DNA from: JAIRNF01 sp031550925
GTDB lineage: Bacteria > Bacteroidota > Bacteroidia > Bacteroidales > UBA932
Assembly (NCBI GenBank): GCA_031550925.1
Contig: JAVBOE010000031.1
Coordinates: 1-13,068, forward strand
Length of the DNA stretch: 13,068 nt
Direction: 5' to 3'
Part shown: positions 13,044 to 13,068 of the stretch, in pieces
How the letters are laid out: every line of letters begins with the position of its first letter
Numbering within the stretch: position 1 is the first letter of the stretch
Notes under the pieces: generated by a model
What the model was told of the DNA's origin: nothing
Seen by the model: only the letters and a program-made list of their open reading frames with translations
Databases searched by the model: none
Program-made: the position numbers and the translations under genes

Positions 13044-13068
13044 TACACATAGTTTTCCATTCTTTTCT

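Overview
This window is a contig fragment from a member of the Bacteroidota, most likely Bacteroidales (family not assigned). Evidence: three good matches to the Bacteroidetes promoter (TTTG or TTG, about 20 nt, TAnnTTTG), A-rich starts with few Shine-Dalgarno sites, a TonB receptor with a carboxypeptidase-regulatory-like N-terminal domain, PorT-like small barrels, and intergenic repeats typical of these genomes. The first 15 bases match the 3' end of an Illumina adapter and are not genomic.

The core (170-11245) is a vitamin B12 locus built around a divergent control region (8822-9187). Leftward, a Bacteroidetes promoter fires directly into a clear cobalamin riboswitch. It leads into a BtuB-like receptor, an exported CbiK-type cobaltochelatase with a His-rich tail, a second (siderophore-type) TonB receptor, and a four-helix PepSY-TM protein whose start overlaps the receptor's stop. 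A CobJ-CobH fusion (C17-methyltransferase plus precorrin-8X methylmutase) follows, with its own candidate promoter. Rightward, a separate promoter without a riboswitch drives cobyrinate a,c-diamide synthase (CbiA/CobB), then a PduO-type cob(I)alamin adenosyltransferase. The locus thus mixes outer-membrane uptake, metal handling, two corrin-ring steps, amidation and adenosylation. The most unusual part is the CbiK/receptor/PepSY trio: a secreted chelatase next to an uptake receptor and a reductase-like membrane protein under B12 control suggests a cobalt or tetrapyrrole acquisition module (inference).

The right end (11345-12978) carries two divergent, paralogous small outer-membrane beta-barrel proteins. 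Between them is a 36-residue single-helix membrane protein that appears to be co-transcribed with the left barrel gene. This segment is bracketed by inverted copies of a 21-bp repeat.

Almost every longer intergenic gap holds short interspersed repeats. I see at least five families: GTATCAAG/CACGTATCA words, TTTTTCATT-type AT-rich strings, AGCCCCC/GGGGGCT hairpins, GTCATTTC palindromes and TATGTGTCC strings. One copy forms the 3' end of the cbiA coding sequence.
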